A stretch of 64,000 nucleotides of DNA from Mycolicibacterium frederiksbergense. GTDB lineage: Bacteria > Actinomycetota > Actinomycetes > Mycobacteriales > Mycobacteriaceae. The stretch covers positions 620,001 through 684,000 of the forward strand of contig NZ_JARXVE010000001.1 of NCBI RefSeq assembly GCF_029893345.1, read 5' to 3'. This document shows positions 56,463 to 64,000 of the stretch, piece after piece (the stretch's first letter is position 1; each line of letters begins with the position of its first letter). A program made the translations under genes and the position numbers. The notes under the pieces are model-generated. The model saw only the letters and a list, made by a program, of their open reading frames with translations, searched no databases and was not told where the DNA came from.

Positions 56463-56485
56463 CATGCATCGACCTCGCGCACGCC

Positions 56486-57364
56486 TCAGCCACGAACCAC
56501 CATCACGGGCGCCTTCGCCGCCTGCGCGACGGCAGAGCTGACCGATCCGAGCAGCCGGCCGGGGAAACCGCCACGGCCGTGGCTTCCGACGACGACAAGT
56601 TGTGCCTGGTGGGACTCGTCAACGAGCCACTGGGCAGGGCGATCACACACAATTTTCCGCTGCACCCGGACGTCGGGATATTGCCCAGACCACCCCGCAA
56701 GCCGCTCGCCCAGTACCTCATGCCCCTGGTCCTCATATTCGCGCCAATCCATGCCGAGGATGGGGAACACACCGACGTCGCTCCATGCGTGCAATGCAAT
56801 GAGGTCCACCCTGCGGCGGGCTGCTTCATCGAATGCCAGGGCCGTCGCAGCCTCGGACGCGGGTGACCCGTCGATACCGAGCACGACAGGGGAGAGCTGG
56901 TCGTTTCCTGGGGTATCGCCGGCGTGAGCCACTACGACCGGGCAGTGCGAATGGTGGACCAGTCCACTGCTCACGGAGCCTAAAAGGGCCCGGCTGGCGG
57001 CTCCCAGTCCACGACTTCCTACGACGACCATCAGAGCCTGTGTGGAGGCATCGAGGAGCCCGGTTACCACCTCGGATGTCTTGATCTCGGTGTGAATGGT
57101 GGGTCCGTCGGCCTTGCCGATGCTGGCGAGCAAGGTCTTTTGGGCTTTCTCGATGAGGTGTTGCGCATTCGCCTTCTGCCATTCGGCGGTGCTCAGCTCC
57201 AGCTGTGGGATGGGCCAACTGGTCGTCATCGGCGTGATGACGTGCATCAGTGTGATGGGTACCTTGCGCATCACTGCCTCATCCGCCGCCCACCTGGTCG
57301 CGATTTCTGATTCCGCTGATCCGTCGACGGCGGCGATGATTCCGTATTTGGCGCTCTTGACCAT
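56486..57364 (-). CDS. Universal stress protein, tandem domains
   Basis: The product (292 residues from ATG 57364) has Usp domain one (IIAAVDGSAESEIATRWAADEAV, VVGSRGLGAASRALLGSVSS) and domain two (VVLGIDGSPASEAATALAFDEAARR, VVGSHGRGGFPGRLLGSVSS). Both ATP motifs are intact. It is related to the copy at 52650, especially in domain two. An AGGAG ribosome site precedes the ATG. A DosR-like box lies at 57449-57463. It converges on the FHA gene, 23 bases away. Confidence 0.93.
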   Translation of the reverse strand: MVKSAKYGIIAAVDGSAESEIATRWAADEAVMRKVPITLMHVITPMTTSWPIPQLELSTAEWQKANAQHLIEKAQKTLLASIGKADGPTIHTEIKTSEVVTGLLDASTQALMVVVGSRGLGAASRALLGSVSSGLVHHSHCPVVVAHAGDTPGNDQLSPVVLGIDGSPASEAATALAFDEAARRRVDLIALHAWSDVGVFPILGMDWREYEDQGHEVLGERLAGWSGQYPDVRVQRKIVCDRPAQWLVDESHQAQLVVVGSHGRGGFPGRLLGSVSSAVAQAAKAPVMVVRG

Positions 57365-57448
57365 CTGATGCTGCTCCTGCCGTTTCGCCGGCGCGGCATG
57401 AGTCACCGATTCCGGTCAACGCTAGGGCAGCCCGATCTGTAGATGGCA

Positions 57449-57463
57449 GTGCCATTGGTCCAT
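57449..57463 (-). promoter_or_regulatory. DosR-like box upstream of the second Usp gene
   Basis: On the minus strand it reads ATGGACCAATGGCAC, matching GGGACCAATGGCAC except for the first G. It is 85-99 bases before the start codon. Confidence 0.5.
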
Positions 57464-57557
57464 CGCCGCGGTGTCGGTGGTACCTGCTTCTGGTGACCGC
57501 CTTCCGCAATGGTGGAGATGACCCAAATCCGTTGATATCAAGCGGGATAGGCGATTC

Positions 57558-60407
57558 TCACTGCTCCGCCGCCGGCTCGCCGACGGACGGCGTCCGCCGG
57601 CGAATCACAAACCGCAGGAGCTCGTCGGCACCCCAGACTATGACCGGAAAAGGCAGCAGCAACAGCAAGTCGGATATCGGCAAGGTTGCGGTTCCCAGCA
57701 CTGCCCGCATCGCCGGCGTACAGACAAACGCGGCCGCCAGCGCGATCTCGGCACCGATGCCTGCCAACAGGTAGCGGTTGGAAAAGACACCGATCGCGCG
57801 CAGCGATGCTCGCTGTGTGCGTACCGCGAAGGCGGTACCTACCTGTCCGGCGATCATGCCCAGGAACGTCATGGTTGTGGCCTGTTGATAGGCGTGATGC
57901 AGCGTCGTTCCCGCATCGACCGACATGCCTGGGTGCCAGCCGGCGCGGGTTAGGACGTAGAAGAACCCTGCCATCTGCAGGGCTGCGGCAATGCCACCCA
58001 GAAACAGCCACGCCCGTACGAGTCGGGGTGCGCGAATGACACCTTCACTGCGTGGGCGCGGCGGGCGCGACATGATGCCAGGCTCGGCCGGTTCGCGCGA
58101 CAACGCCAGTGCGGGGAATGTTTCGCTTCCCACGTCGAAGGCCAGTAGCTGCATGATCGTGAGTGGCAGCGGGATCAGCCCACCACCCAGTGCAAAGACC
58201 AAAAAGGGAACGGTTTCGGGGGTGGCGTGCGCGAATATGTAGTCGATGAATTTTCGGACGTTGTCGTAGATTCGCCGTCCGGCGCGTACTGCGGTGACGA
58301 TCGTGGCGAAGTTATCGTCGGTGAGCACCATGGTTGCGGCTTCGCGGGCGACGTCTGTGCCTGAGAGTCCCATCGCTACCCCGATATCGGCACGCCGCAG
58401 TGCCGGTGCGTCGTTCACCCCGTCACCGGTCATCGCAACCACATGACCGTCTGCGCGTAGCGCCTCGGCGATGTGCAGCTTCGCCTCGGGCGAGGCGCGC
58501 GCGAAAATCACCTCGGGCTGGTTTCGGATCAGTTCGGCTAGTTGTGGCTCGTTGAGCGCTGCGAACTGTTGGTCACTGACAACGGTCGGTTCAGCGCCGG
58601 TGATTCCGACGCGTTCGGCGATCGTTTTGGCGGTCAGCGGGTGATCGCCGGTGATCACAATGATGCGGATCCCGGCGGTGTGGCATTGCGCAACGGCGTC
58701 CGCGACACCGGGCCGCGGTGGATCAAGTAGGGCGATGAGTCCGCTCAAGCACAAATCACGCTCGGCATCTGCTCGCCGCTGAGGCGTTGGTCTGCCGGAG
58801 GGCAACTCACGTTCGGCAAACGCGAGCACGCGCAGACCTTCCGCGGCCAGCTTGTCCACCGCCTCGGTGACCTGGCGGCGATGCGACTCCTCGAGTGGGA
58901 GCGCGGTTCCGTCGGGATCCAGTATGTGGGTGCACAGCGGCAGAACCTGCTCGGGTGCGCCTTTGGTGTGCACATATGCGGGTGCGTCCGCGCCTTTGTC
59001 GATCGTCGACATGAGCTTGAGTTCGGGATCGAAGTGAAACTGCCAGCGACGCTGGGCTTCTCGCTGGGACGAACTAGTAGTAGCGCCCAGCTGCCGCGCT
59101 GCGATGAGAACCGCGATCTCTGTCGGGTCGCCAGAGTTGCCGCCCGCTTCGAGCTGGGCGTTGTTGCATCCGGCCGCGATGCGGCCCAAAGAGCGCAGCG
59201 GTGGCACATCATGTGCCGTGTCCCAGTGTGAGGCCTCCACGTCAAGATTCAGGCGTCCTGCGCTGGTCCACGCGGCGACCGGGGCCATGCGGTTCTGGGT
59301 AAGCGTGCCTGTCTTGTCTGTGCAGATGACGTCAGTGGAACCGAGAGTTTCCACGGCGGACAAACGTTTGACGAGCGCACCGCGGCTACCCAGTTCGCGC
59401 ACGGCGACGGCTAGCGCCAGGGTGATGACCGGGAGCAAACCCTCGGGCACCATGCCGGCCAGCAGTCCGGCCGCGAAAACCAGTGAGTTGATCAGCGTAA
59501 GGTGAGCGGCCAGTGTTGCGACCGGGATAAATGACATTGCCAGCATCACCGAGACGGCGGCGATAACCCATGCCACCCGTCTAACCTGGCTCTCCAGAGG
59601 GCTGGGTTCGGGCTTCACCCGCTGTGACAGTGCCGCGATGCGGCCGATCTCGGTGGCCATACCGGTGGCGAACACCACGCCTCGGGCCTGTCCGCCGGTG
59701 CAGTTGGTTCCGCTGAATACCAGTTCGTGAGCGCTCAGCAGTGGCACGTTGACGTCTTCGGTAGCTGCCGAGCGCACTGTCGGCACTGATTCACCGGTCA
59801 GTGCCGACATATCGACCTCGATCGCCCCCGCCAACAGTCGCATGTCAGCGGGAATGCGGTCTCCCTCCTCGATGACCACGATGTCGCCCGGAACGATCTG
59901 TGTCGCTTCGATTTCGACGACCGCGCCGTCACGATCGACTTTGGCTTGCTGCGGCAGGTACTTCGCCAACGCTTCGACTGCACGCTCGGCCTGTTGCTCC
60001 TGCACGAAAGCGAACGCCGCGTTCACCACGATGATTACCACGACGGCGGTTGCCACCAGATGTGACCCAACGATCAGCAACAAGCCGGCCGCTAGCCATA
60101 GCAACAGCGCCAATGGGTGGGTGAATTGACGAGCCAGTTCCTTCGGCCACGCTCGTCCACCGCGACGCACCAATGTGTTGGGCCCGAACTGCAACAGCCG
60201 CCGTTGCGCCTCGGTCGTGGTCAATCCCTGCCAGCTCGTTCGCAGATCGCGTAGCAGCCGGTCGGCAGCCTCCTCCGGATCGACTGCAGTCATCGATGGT
60301 TCACCGGTGGTCGGAACGGCGGGATGATGAAGGTGGGTGCGAACGGTACGCACTGGTGTCGGCATCACAGCGGGTTTCGCCTGATTCGGAGAGAGGCGGT
60401 CGTCCAT
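57558..60407 (-). CDS. ctpF: P-type cation ATPase, CtpF-like (P2 type)
   Basis: The product (949 residues from ATG 60407) starts behind AAGGAG. It has actuator motif LTGES (203-207), membrane segment 4 PEGLLP (321-326), phosphorylation site CTDKTGTLTQN with Asp364, KGAPEQVLP and TGDGVNDAPALRRADIGVAMG. PEGLLP matches the calcium-pump type PEGLPA. CtpF of M. tuberculosis is a DosR-regulon ATPase linked to calcium export. Here it lies between Usp and other dormancy genes, with a DosR-like box upstream. Ion specificity is inference. Confidence 0.9.
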   Translation of the reverse strand: MDDRLSPNQAKPAVMPTPVRTVRTHLHHPAVPTTGEPSMTAVDPEEAADRLLRDLRTSWQGLTTTEAQRRLLQFGPNTLVRRGGRAWPKELARQFTHPLALLLWLAAGLLLIVGSHLVATAVVVIIVVNAAFAFVQEQQAERAVEALAKYLPQQAKVDRDGAVVEIEATQIVPGDIVVIEEGDRIPADMRLLAGAIEVDMSALTGESVPTVRSAATEDVNVPLLSAHELVFSGTNCTGGQARGVVFATGMATEIGRIAALSQRVKPEPSPLESQVRRVAWVIAAVSVMLAMSFIPVATLAAHLTLINSLVFAAGLLAGMVPEGLLPVITLALAVAVRELGSRGALVKRLSAVETLGSTDVICTDKTGTLTQNRMAPVAAWTSAGRLNLDVEASHWDTAHDVPPLRSLGRIAAGCNNAQLEAGGNSGDPTEIAVLIAARQLGATTSSSQREAQRRWQFHFDPELKLMSTIDKGADAPAYVHTKGAPEQVLPLCTHILDPDGTALPLEESHRRQVTEAVDKLAAEGLRVLAFAERELPSGRPTPQRRADAERDLCLSGLIALLDPPRPGVADAVAQCHTAGIRIIVITGDHPLTAKTIAERVGITGAEPTVVSDQQFAALNEPQLAELIRNQPEVIFARASPEAKLHIAEALRADGHVVAMTGDGVNDAPALRRADIGVAMGLSGTDVAREAATMVLTDDNFATIVTAVRAGRRIYDNVRKFIDYIFAHATPETVPFLVFALGGGLIPLPLTIMQLLAFDVGSETFPALALSREPAEPGIMSRPPRPRSEGVIRAPRLVRAWLFLGGIAAALQMAGFFYVLTRAGWHPGMSVDAGTTLHHAYQQATTMTFLGMIAGQVGTAFAVRTQRASLRAIGVFSNRYLLAGIGAEIALAAAFVCTPAMRAVLGTATLPISDLLLLLPFPVIVWGADELLRFVIRRRTPSVGEPAAEQ

Positions 60408-60501
60408 GCCACGGCTCCTTACGCACCTGGACAATCAGACGTCGGCGACGGTATTCAGCAGCATGGCGCCACGAAAAGAGCCATTCAGCCCCCCCTCGGA
60501 C

Positions 60502-60514
60502 GGCGAAGGTCCCT
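60502..60514 (-). promoter_or_regulatory. DosR-like box upstream of ctpF
   Basis: On the minus strand it reads AGGGACCTTCGCC, matching GGGACCTTCGGCC with one gap in the second half-site. It is about 95-107 bases before the ctpF start. Confidence 0.52.
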
Positions 60515-60628
60515 GCAGCAGTTTGGTGCATCCAACCGGTGTGTTGAGCACTCAAAGGGCCGGTTCAGGTTGCGGAGGAAAGCGCTATCGCCGGCCAATG
60601 AGGATTCGACGAATGGCGCTGGAAAACG

Positions 60629-60642
60629 AGGACTTCGGTACC
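60629..60642 (+). promoter_or_regulatory. DosR-like box upstream of the small membrane protein gene
   Basis: AGGACTTCGGTACC matches GGGACTTCGGTACC except for the first base. It lies 88 bases before ATG 60730. Confidence 0.42.
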
Positions 60643-60729
60643 TATGGAAATCGGTGAAGCGATGATCGAATGGCTTTGGACGGCAGCGAAGCCGTCGCCT
60701 TCGATTCGACTCGAGAAGGGGGCAGAGCA

Positions 60730-61200
60730 ATGAGCGCTCGGCCGCAATCTGACGCCAGGACGCGCGCATTCGCCCGTGTCCTCGGGCCGTATCTCGTCAT
60801 CGTCGCGCTCGCGGCTCTGGCGCGCGCGTCCAGCATGGCGACGCTGCTCGCCGAATTCAAAGCGAATTCCGGCTGGCCTTGGGTGACGGGGGCATTCGTT
60901 CTGCTCGGCGGGTTGATCGTGATCGCCCTCCACCAGAACTGGCGTGGCGCAGCAGCAATAGTGGTGTCTGCTCTCGGTTGGTTGACCAGCCTCAAGGGCC
61001 TGCTTCTACTCGTGGTTCCGCAGAAGTACCTGTCTTTCGGAGACTCCGTGGTCAACGCGAAAGGCTGGTGGCTGGCGATCATGGCGGTCACGGCGTTGAT
61101 CGGCCTGTACCTGGCATATGTGGGTTGGAACCCGACGGGAAATCAGCCGCAAGCAGATGCCGACCGGAAGTCCACACCACACCTGCCACGGGCGGCTTGA
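60730..61200 (+). CDS. Small membrane protein, paralogue of the one at 50111
   Basis: The product (156 residues from ATG 60730) has four membrane segments. It shares RTRAFARVLGP, GWPWVTGAFVLLGGLIVIALHQNWRGAAAIVVSALGW, LYLAYVGW and the C-terminal HLPRAA with the protein at 50111. The two copies flank the dormancy island, about 10 kb apart and on opposite strands. Function is unknown. It lies upstream of the hydrogenase genes with 80 bases between. Confidence 0.77.
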   Translation: MSARPQSDARTRAFARVLGPYLVIVALAALARASSMATLLAEFKANSGWPWVTGAFVLLGGLIVIALHQNWRGAAAIVVSALGWLTSLKGLLLLVVPQKYLSFGDSVVNAKGWWLAIMAVTALIGLYLAYVGWNPTGNQPQADADRKSTPHLPRAA

Positions 61201-61207
61201 CCCACTG

Positions 61208-61222
61208 GGGACCTTTGGCACC
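61208..61222 (+). promoter_or_regulatory. DosR-like box upstream of the hydrogenase operon
   Basis: GGGACCTTTGGCACC, preceded by another G, is close to the DosR core GGGACCTTTGGCCCC. It lies 59-73 bases before the hyhB start. The group 3b hydrogenase of M. smegmatis is known to be induced in hypoxia through DosR. Confidence 0.7.
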
Positions 61223-61280
61223 CGTCCATGCGACCGATGGCCGCTGTGCCCAGTCGCATCCGAGAGCACGATCAAAACCC

Positions 61281-62378
61281 ATGAACGGTGCGGTGATCGA
61301 CGCAGTGGGCCTGCATCAGCTCGTGTCCACGCTGATCGATCGTGGCTACCGGGTCATCGGCCCGACCCTCTCGGACAACGCGATTGTGCTTGCCGAGCTG
61401 TCTTCAGCCGACGACTTGCCTAAAGGCTGGGGTGTTGAGGTAGCACCAGGTCATTACCGGCTGCGCCGCCGGGACGATGATGCCCGGTTCGGTCATTCCG
61501 CCGGCCCACAATCGTGGAAGCAGTACCTTCACCCACCACGGCAGCGGTTGTGGTCATCGGACGACCCGATGACCGAGGAACCTCCGCGCCTGGCGTTTAT
61601 CGGGGTACGGGCATGCGATCTGGCGGCGATCGCGATGCTGGATGGGGTCCTGGGCAAGGGTGCACACCCAGACCAGGGCTTCCTCGGGCGGCTCCGCCGC
61701 ATCTTCGTCGTCGCCGTCAATTGCACCGAGCCTGGTGGTCTGTGCTTCTGTGCGTCCATGGGGACCGGACCACAGGTCGGCCCAGGTTACGATCTGGCGC
61801 TTACCGAGCGCATCGATGAGCGCGGCCCGCATTACCTGGTGGAGGTTGGCAGCGATGATGGCGCCGACGTGCTGGCGGCGCTCACATCCCGCGATGCCCG
61901 TCAAGATGAGATCGACTCAGCCAGAGCTGAAGTAGCCGAGGCCGCGCAGCATATGGGGCGGCAGATGCCGGCAGGTGACCTCCGGGAACTGCTGATCGAA
62001 TCACGTGAATCACCGCACTGGGACGAGGTTGCCAGTCGATGCCTTACCTGCGGCAACTGCACGATGGTGTGTCCGACGTGCTTCTGCACGAGTGTCGAGG
62101 ACACCACTGATCTCACCGGAAGTCATGCCGAACGTTGGATGCACTGGTCGTCGTGCTTCGAAATGGACTTTACGTTCATACACGAGGGCAGTGTCCGGAC
62201 GTCGGTGCCGTCCCGATACCGACACTGGATCACTCATAAGCTCGGAACATGGCATGACCAGTTCGGCAGCACTGGATGTGTGGGCTGTGGTCGCTGTATC
62301 GCGTGGTGCCCCACGGGAATTGACATCACTGAGGAGATGAACACCTTAGCCGACCTGGCCGGGCAGCACGATGACTGA
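61281..62378 (+). CDS. hyhB: Group 3b [NiFe]-hydrogenase, iron-sulphur (beta) subunit
   Basis: The 365-residue protein has two ferredoxin motifs at the C-terminus: CLTCGNCTMVCPTCFC and CVGCGRCIAWCPTGIDI, each with the four-cysteine pattern. An N-terminal region has FIGVRACDLAAIAMLDGVLG and VNCTEPGGLCFC, as in sulfhydrogenase beta subunits. It relays electrons between the NAD(P)-binding subunit and the small subunit. ATG 61281 is chosen because the frame to 60879 overlaps the previous gene. It overlaps hyhG by 8 bases. Confidence 0.9.
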   Translation: MNGAVIDAVGLHQLVSTLIDRGYRVIGPTLSDNAIVLAELSSADDLPKGWGVEVAPGHYRLRRRDDDARFGHSAGPQSWKQYLHPPRQRLWSSDDPMTEEPPRLAFIGVRACDLAAIAMLDGVLGKGAHPDQGFLGRLRRIFVVAVNCTEPGGLCFCASMGTGPQVGPGYDLALTERIDERGPHYLVEVGSDDGADVLAALTSRDARQDEIDSARAEVAEAAQHMGRQMPAGDLRELLIESRESPHWDEVASRCLTCGNCTMVCPTCFCTSVEDTTDLTGSHAERWMHWSSCFEMDFTFIHEGSVRTSVPSRYRHWITHKLGTWHDQFGSTGCVGCGRCIAWCPTGIDITEEMNTLADLAGQHDD

Positions 62379-63210
62379 GACGACTACGTCGGCGATGGCC
62401 CCGGTTCCGTACCGCGTGCAGGAACGCGTCAGCGAAAACCGCGACTCCTCGACACTGCACCTGCAACCAATCCGCGATGTGTTGAGCGCACCCCGACCCG
62501 GCGAATTCATGATGATGTACGCGTTCGGGATCGGTGAGGTCGCCATCTCGGTCAGCGGCGTCCCCACAGATTCTGACAACACCATCACCCACACCATCAG
62601 ATCGGTCGGTGCGGTGACCAGGGCGCTGCACGACGCAGAGGTGGGCATGGTGATCGGTATGCGCGGTCCGTTCGGCACCGGCTGGGGATTGGCCGAGGCC
62701 ACCGGCCGCGACCTGGTGCTTGTCGCCGGCGGAGTCGGACTGGCTCCGTTGCGCCCGGTAGTGCTCGGCGTACTCGCCGACCGCGATTCTTACGGCACGG
62801 TCACCCTGATCGCCGGGGCCCGCTCACGCGAGGATTTCCTGTTCAGCGCGGAGCTGCAGCAGTGGGCACAAGGCGAAAGCATCGACGTGTGCCTGACGGT
62901 CGACATTCCGTTACAAGGATGGCCGGGCGAAATCGGCTTCGTCACCGAACCACTACGCCGGCTACCGCTGCGGCCCGAGAACACCACCGCATACCTGTGC
63001 GGTCCGGAACCGATGATGCGCAACTGCGCCAACGAGCTGATGAACAAGTGCGTCGCCAGCAGCAATATCCTTGTCTCGCTTGAGCGCAATATGCAGTGTG
63101 GCGTCGGCTGGTGCGGACATTGCCAGCTCGGCCCGTTGCTGTTGTGCCGGGACGGGCCCATAGTCGGCTACGACGTCGCGCAGCCCCTTCTCGCGGTCCA
63201 GGAGCTTTAG
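62371..63210 (+). CDS. hyhG: Group 3b [NiFe]-hydrogenase, FAD/NAD(P)-binding (gamma) subunit
   Basis: The 279-residue protein is a ferredoxin-NADP reductase-type subunit. It has a flavin region ([22 protein letters not shown]), pyridine-nucleotide region [41 protein letters not shown] and a [2Fe-2S] motif [26 protein letters not shown]. It passes electrons to or from NAD(P)H. It starts within the end of hyhB and ends one base before hyhS. Confidence 0.92.
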   Translation: MTETTTSAMAPVPYRVQERVSENRDSSTLHLQPIRDVLSAPRPGEFMMMYAFGIGEVAISVSGVPTDSDNTITHTIRSVGAVTRALHDAEVGMVIGMRGPFGTGWGLAEATGRDLVLVAGGVGLAPLRPVVLGVLADRDSYGTVTLIAGARSREDFLFSAELQQWAQGESIDVCLTVDIPLQGWPGEIGFVTEPLRRLPLRPENTTAYLCGPEPMMRNCANELMNKCVASSNILVSLERNMQCGVGWCGHCQLGPLLLCRDGPIVGYDVAQPLLAVQEL

Positions 63211-63969
63211 ATGGATACCCCTTCGTTGGCTGTGTGGAAGTTCGCGTCCTGCGATGGTTGCCAACTGACCCTGCTCGACTGCGAAGACGAGCTGCTGACC
63301 ATCGCGCATCAGATGCGGATCGTCACCTTTCTGGAGGCGTCAAGCACTGTGATCGGGGGCCCGTACGACGTATCACTGGTCGAGGGATCGATCACCACGC
63401 CGGCCGACATACAGCGGATAACCGAAATACGGGAACAATCAAAGACATTGGTGACGATCGGAGCTTGTGCGACGGCCGGCGGGGTACAGGCTCTTCGTAA
63501 CCTTGCCGACGTCGACGAGTTCGCCTCGGTCGTCTATGCGAAACCTGAATACATCGAGACACTGGCGACGTCGACGCCGGCCGCCGCGCACGTCAAGGTC
63601 GACTATCAGTTGCAGGGCTGTCCCATCGATCGCGGCCAGCTGCTCGATACGCTTGCGGCACTTCTGATTGGTCGCAAGCCGCGGATACCGGCCAAGACAG
63701 TGTGTACCGAATGCAAGCTACGTGGTGTGACGTGTGTCCTTGTCGCCGAGTCCATCCCGTGCCTCGGCCCCGTGACGCACGCGGGTTGCGGCGCGCTGTG
63801 CCCATCCTGCCACCGAGGTTGCTATGGCTGTTTCGGGCCGGCCGCTGCCCCCAATACAGCGGCACTGCTTCCGGTGCTGCACCGCGACGGGTTGTCCGAC
63901 GGTGACGTCGAAAGGGTGTACTCGACGTTCAACGTCACGCGTTTCGCTGCCGAACGGAACGACCGATGA
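63211..63969 (+). CDS. hyhS: Group 3b [NiFe]-hydrogenase small (delta) subunit
   Basis: The 252-residue protein opens with [19 protein letters not shown], the proximal cluster motif of small subunits. It continues with [37 protein letters not shown] and [47 protein letters not shown], a cysteine-rich cluster region. It lacks a Tat signal, so the enzyme is cytosolic, as expected for group 3b. Its stop overlaps the next start (ATGA). Confidence 0.93.
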   Translation: MDTPSLAVWKFASCDGCQLTLLDCEDELLTIAHQMRIVTFLEASSTVIGGPYDVSLVEGSITTPADIQRITEIREQSKTLVTIGACATAGGVQALRNLADVDEFASVVYAKPEYIETLATSTPAAAHVKVDYQLQGCPIDRGQLLDTLAALLIGRKPRIPAKTVCTECKLRGVTCVLVAESIPCLGPVTHAGCGALCPSCHRGCYGCFGPAAAPNTAALLPVLHRDGLSDGDVERVYSTFNVTRFAAERNDR

Positions 63970-64000
63970 GTCCCGTGGTACGCACCCTGTCTGTGGGCGC
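63966..64000 (+). CDS. hyhL: Start of the group 3b [NiFe]-hydrogenase large (alpha) subunit, cut by the window edge
   Basis: ATG 63966 overlaps the hyhS stop by 4 bases and opens a frame reading [11 protein letters not shown] before the sequence ends. Only eleven residues are visible, so identity rests on operon order: the large subunit follows the small subunit in hyhBGSL operons. Confidence 0.7.
   Translation, partial: MSPVVRTLSVG

Larger units (their letters stand above)
60408..60729. other. 322-base divergent promoter region with two DosR-like boxes
   Basis: No gene is supported here. The left box (60502-60514) faces ctpF and the right box (60629-60642) faces the small membrane-protein gene. 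The region between them has CTCAAAGGGCC, a further half-match. Confidence 0.5.

Overview
The window is high-GC actinobacterial DNA, almost certainly a fast-growing mycobacterium (Mycolicibacterium-like). The basis is the gene content: KshA and HsaA steroid oxygenases, a GarA-type FHA protein, a DosS/DosT-type haem-GAF kinase, a CtpF-type ATPase, universal stress proteins and a group 3b hydrogenase. Codon use, GTG/TTG starts, apparently leaderless genes and Tat-type lipoproteins agree. I see no tRNA, rRNA, insertion sequence, phage or CRISPR array.

Layout. 1-5.3 kb: the 3' end of livF, a YnfA-like membrane protein, a SalK-like protein, a divergent GntR regulator/gluconokinase pair, RDD and DoxX membrane proteins and a metallo-hydrolase. 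5.3-18.5 kb: a thioesterase, then a tetritol (erythritol/threitol) catabolic island. It has an FGGY kinase, an SDR dehydrogenase (DthD-like), a SorC-type regulator with a clear operator palindrome, a zinc dehydrogenase (EltD-like), a complete sugar ABC importer with two ATPases, a fused DhaK-DhaL kinase (DerK-like) and an RpiB-type isomerase (DerI-like). The last seven genes are packed with 1-4 bp overlaps. 18.5-30.5 kb: an EamA exporter, a potADBC-like polyamine importer, an MFS exporter, an NCS1 permease, a decarboxylating dehydrogenase, hydrolases and a MerR-like membrane protein. 30.7-41.7 kb: an MCP-type hydrolase, an MgtA-like P-type ATPase, a cupin/NCS1/Lrp group, a DUF2156 protein, a rhomboid-like protein and a methyltransferase/TetR pair around a perfect operator.

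42-50 kb: a stand-alone cytochrome aa3 subunit I gene with two DosR-like boxes upstream, a metallo-hydrolase, an amidase, a kshA-hsaA pair behind a KstR-type box, and an ArsR/SRPBCC pair with an apparently leaderless promoter.

50-64 kb: a dormancy (DosR-type) island. It carries an Acg-like nitroreductase, a GNAT acetyltransferase, two tandem-domain universal stress proteins, a DUF5709 protein, a haem-GAF histidine kinase without a partner response regulator, a GarA paralogue, a CtpF-like ATPase, two paralogous small membrane proteins and hyhBGS(L). DosR-like motifs lie in nearly every promoter region of this island. The combined picture is redox and hypoxia adaptation: hydrogen metabolism, nitroreductase, stress proteins and cation transport under one regulator that is not encoded in the window.
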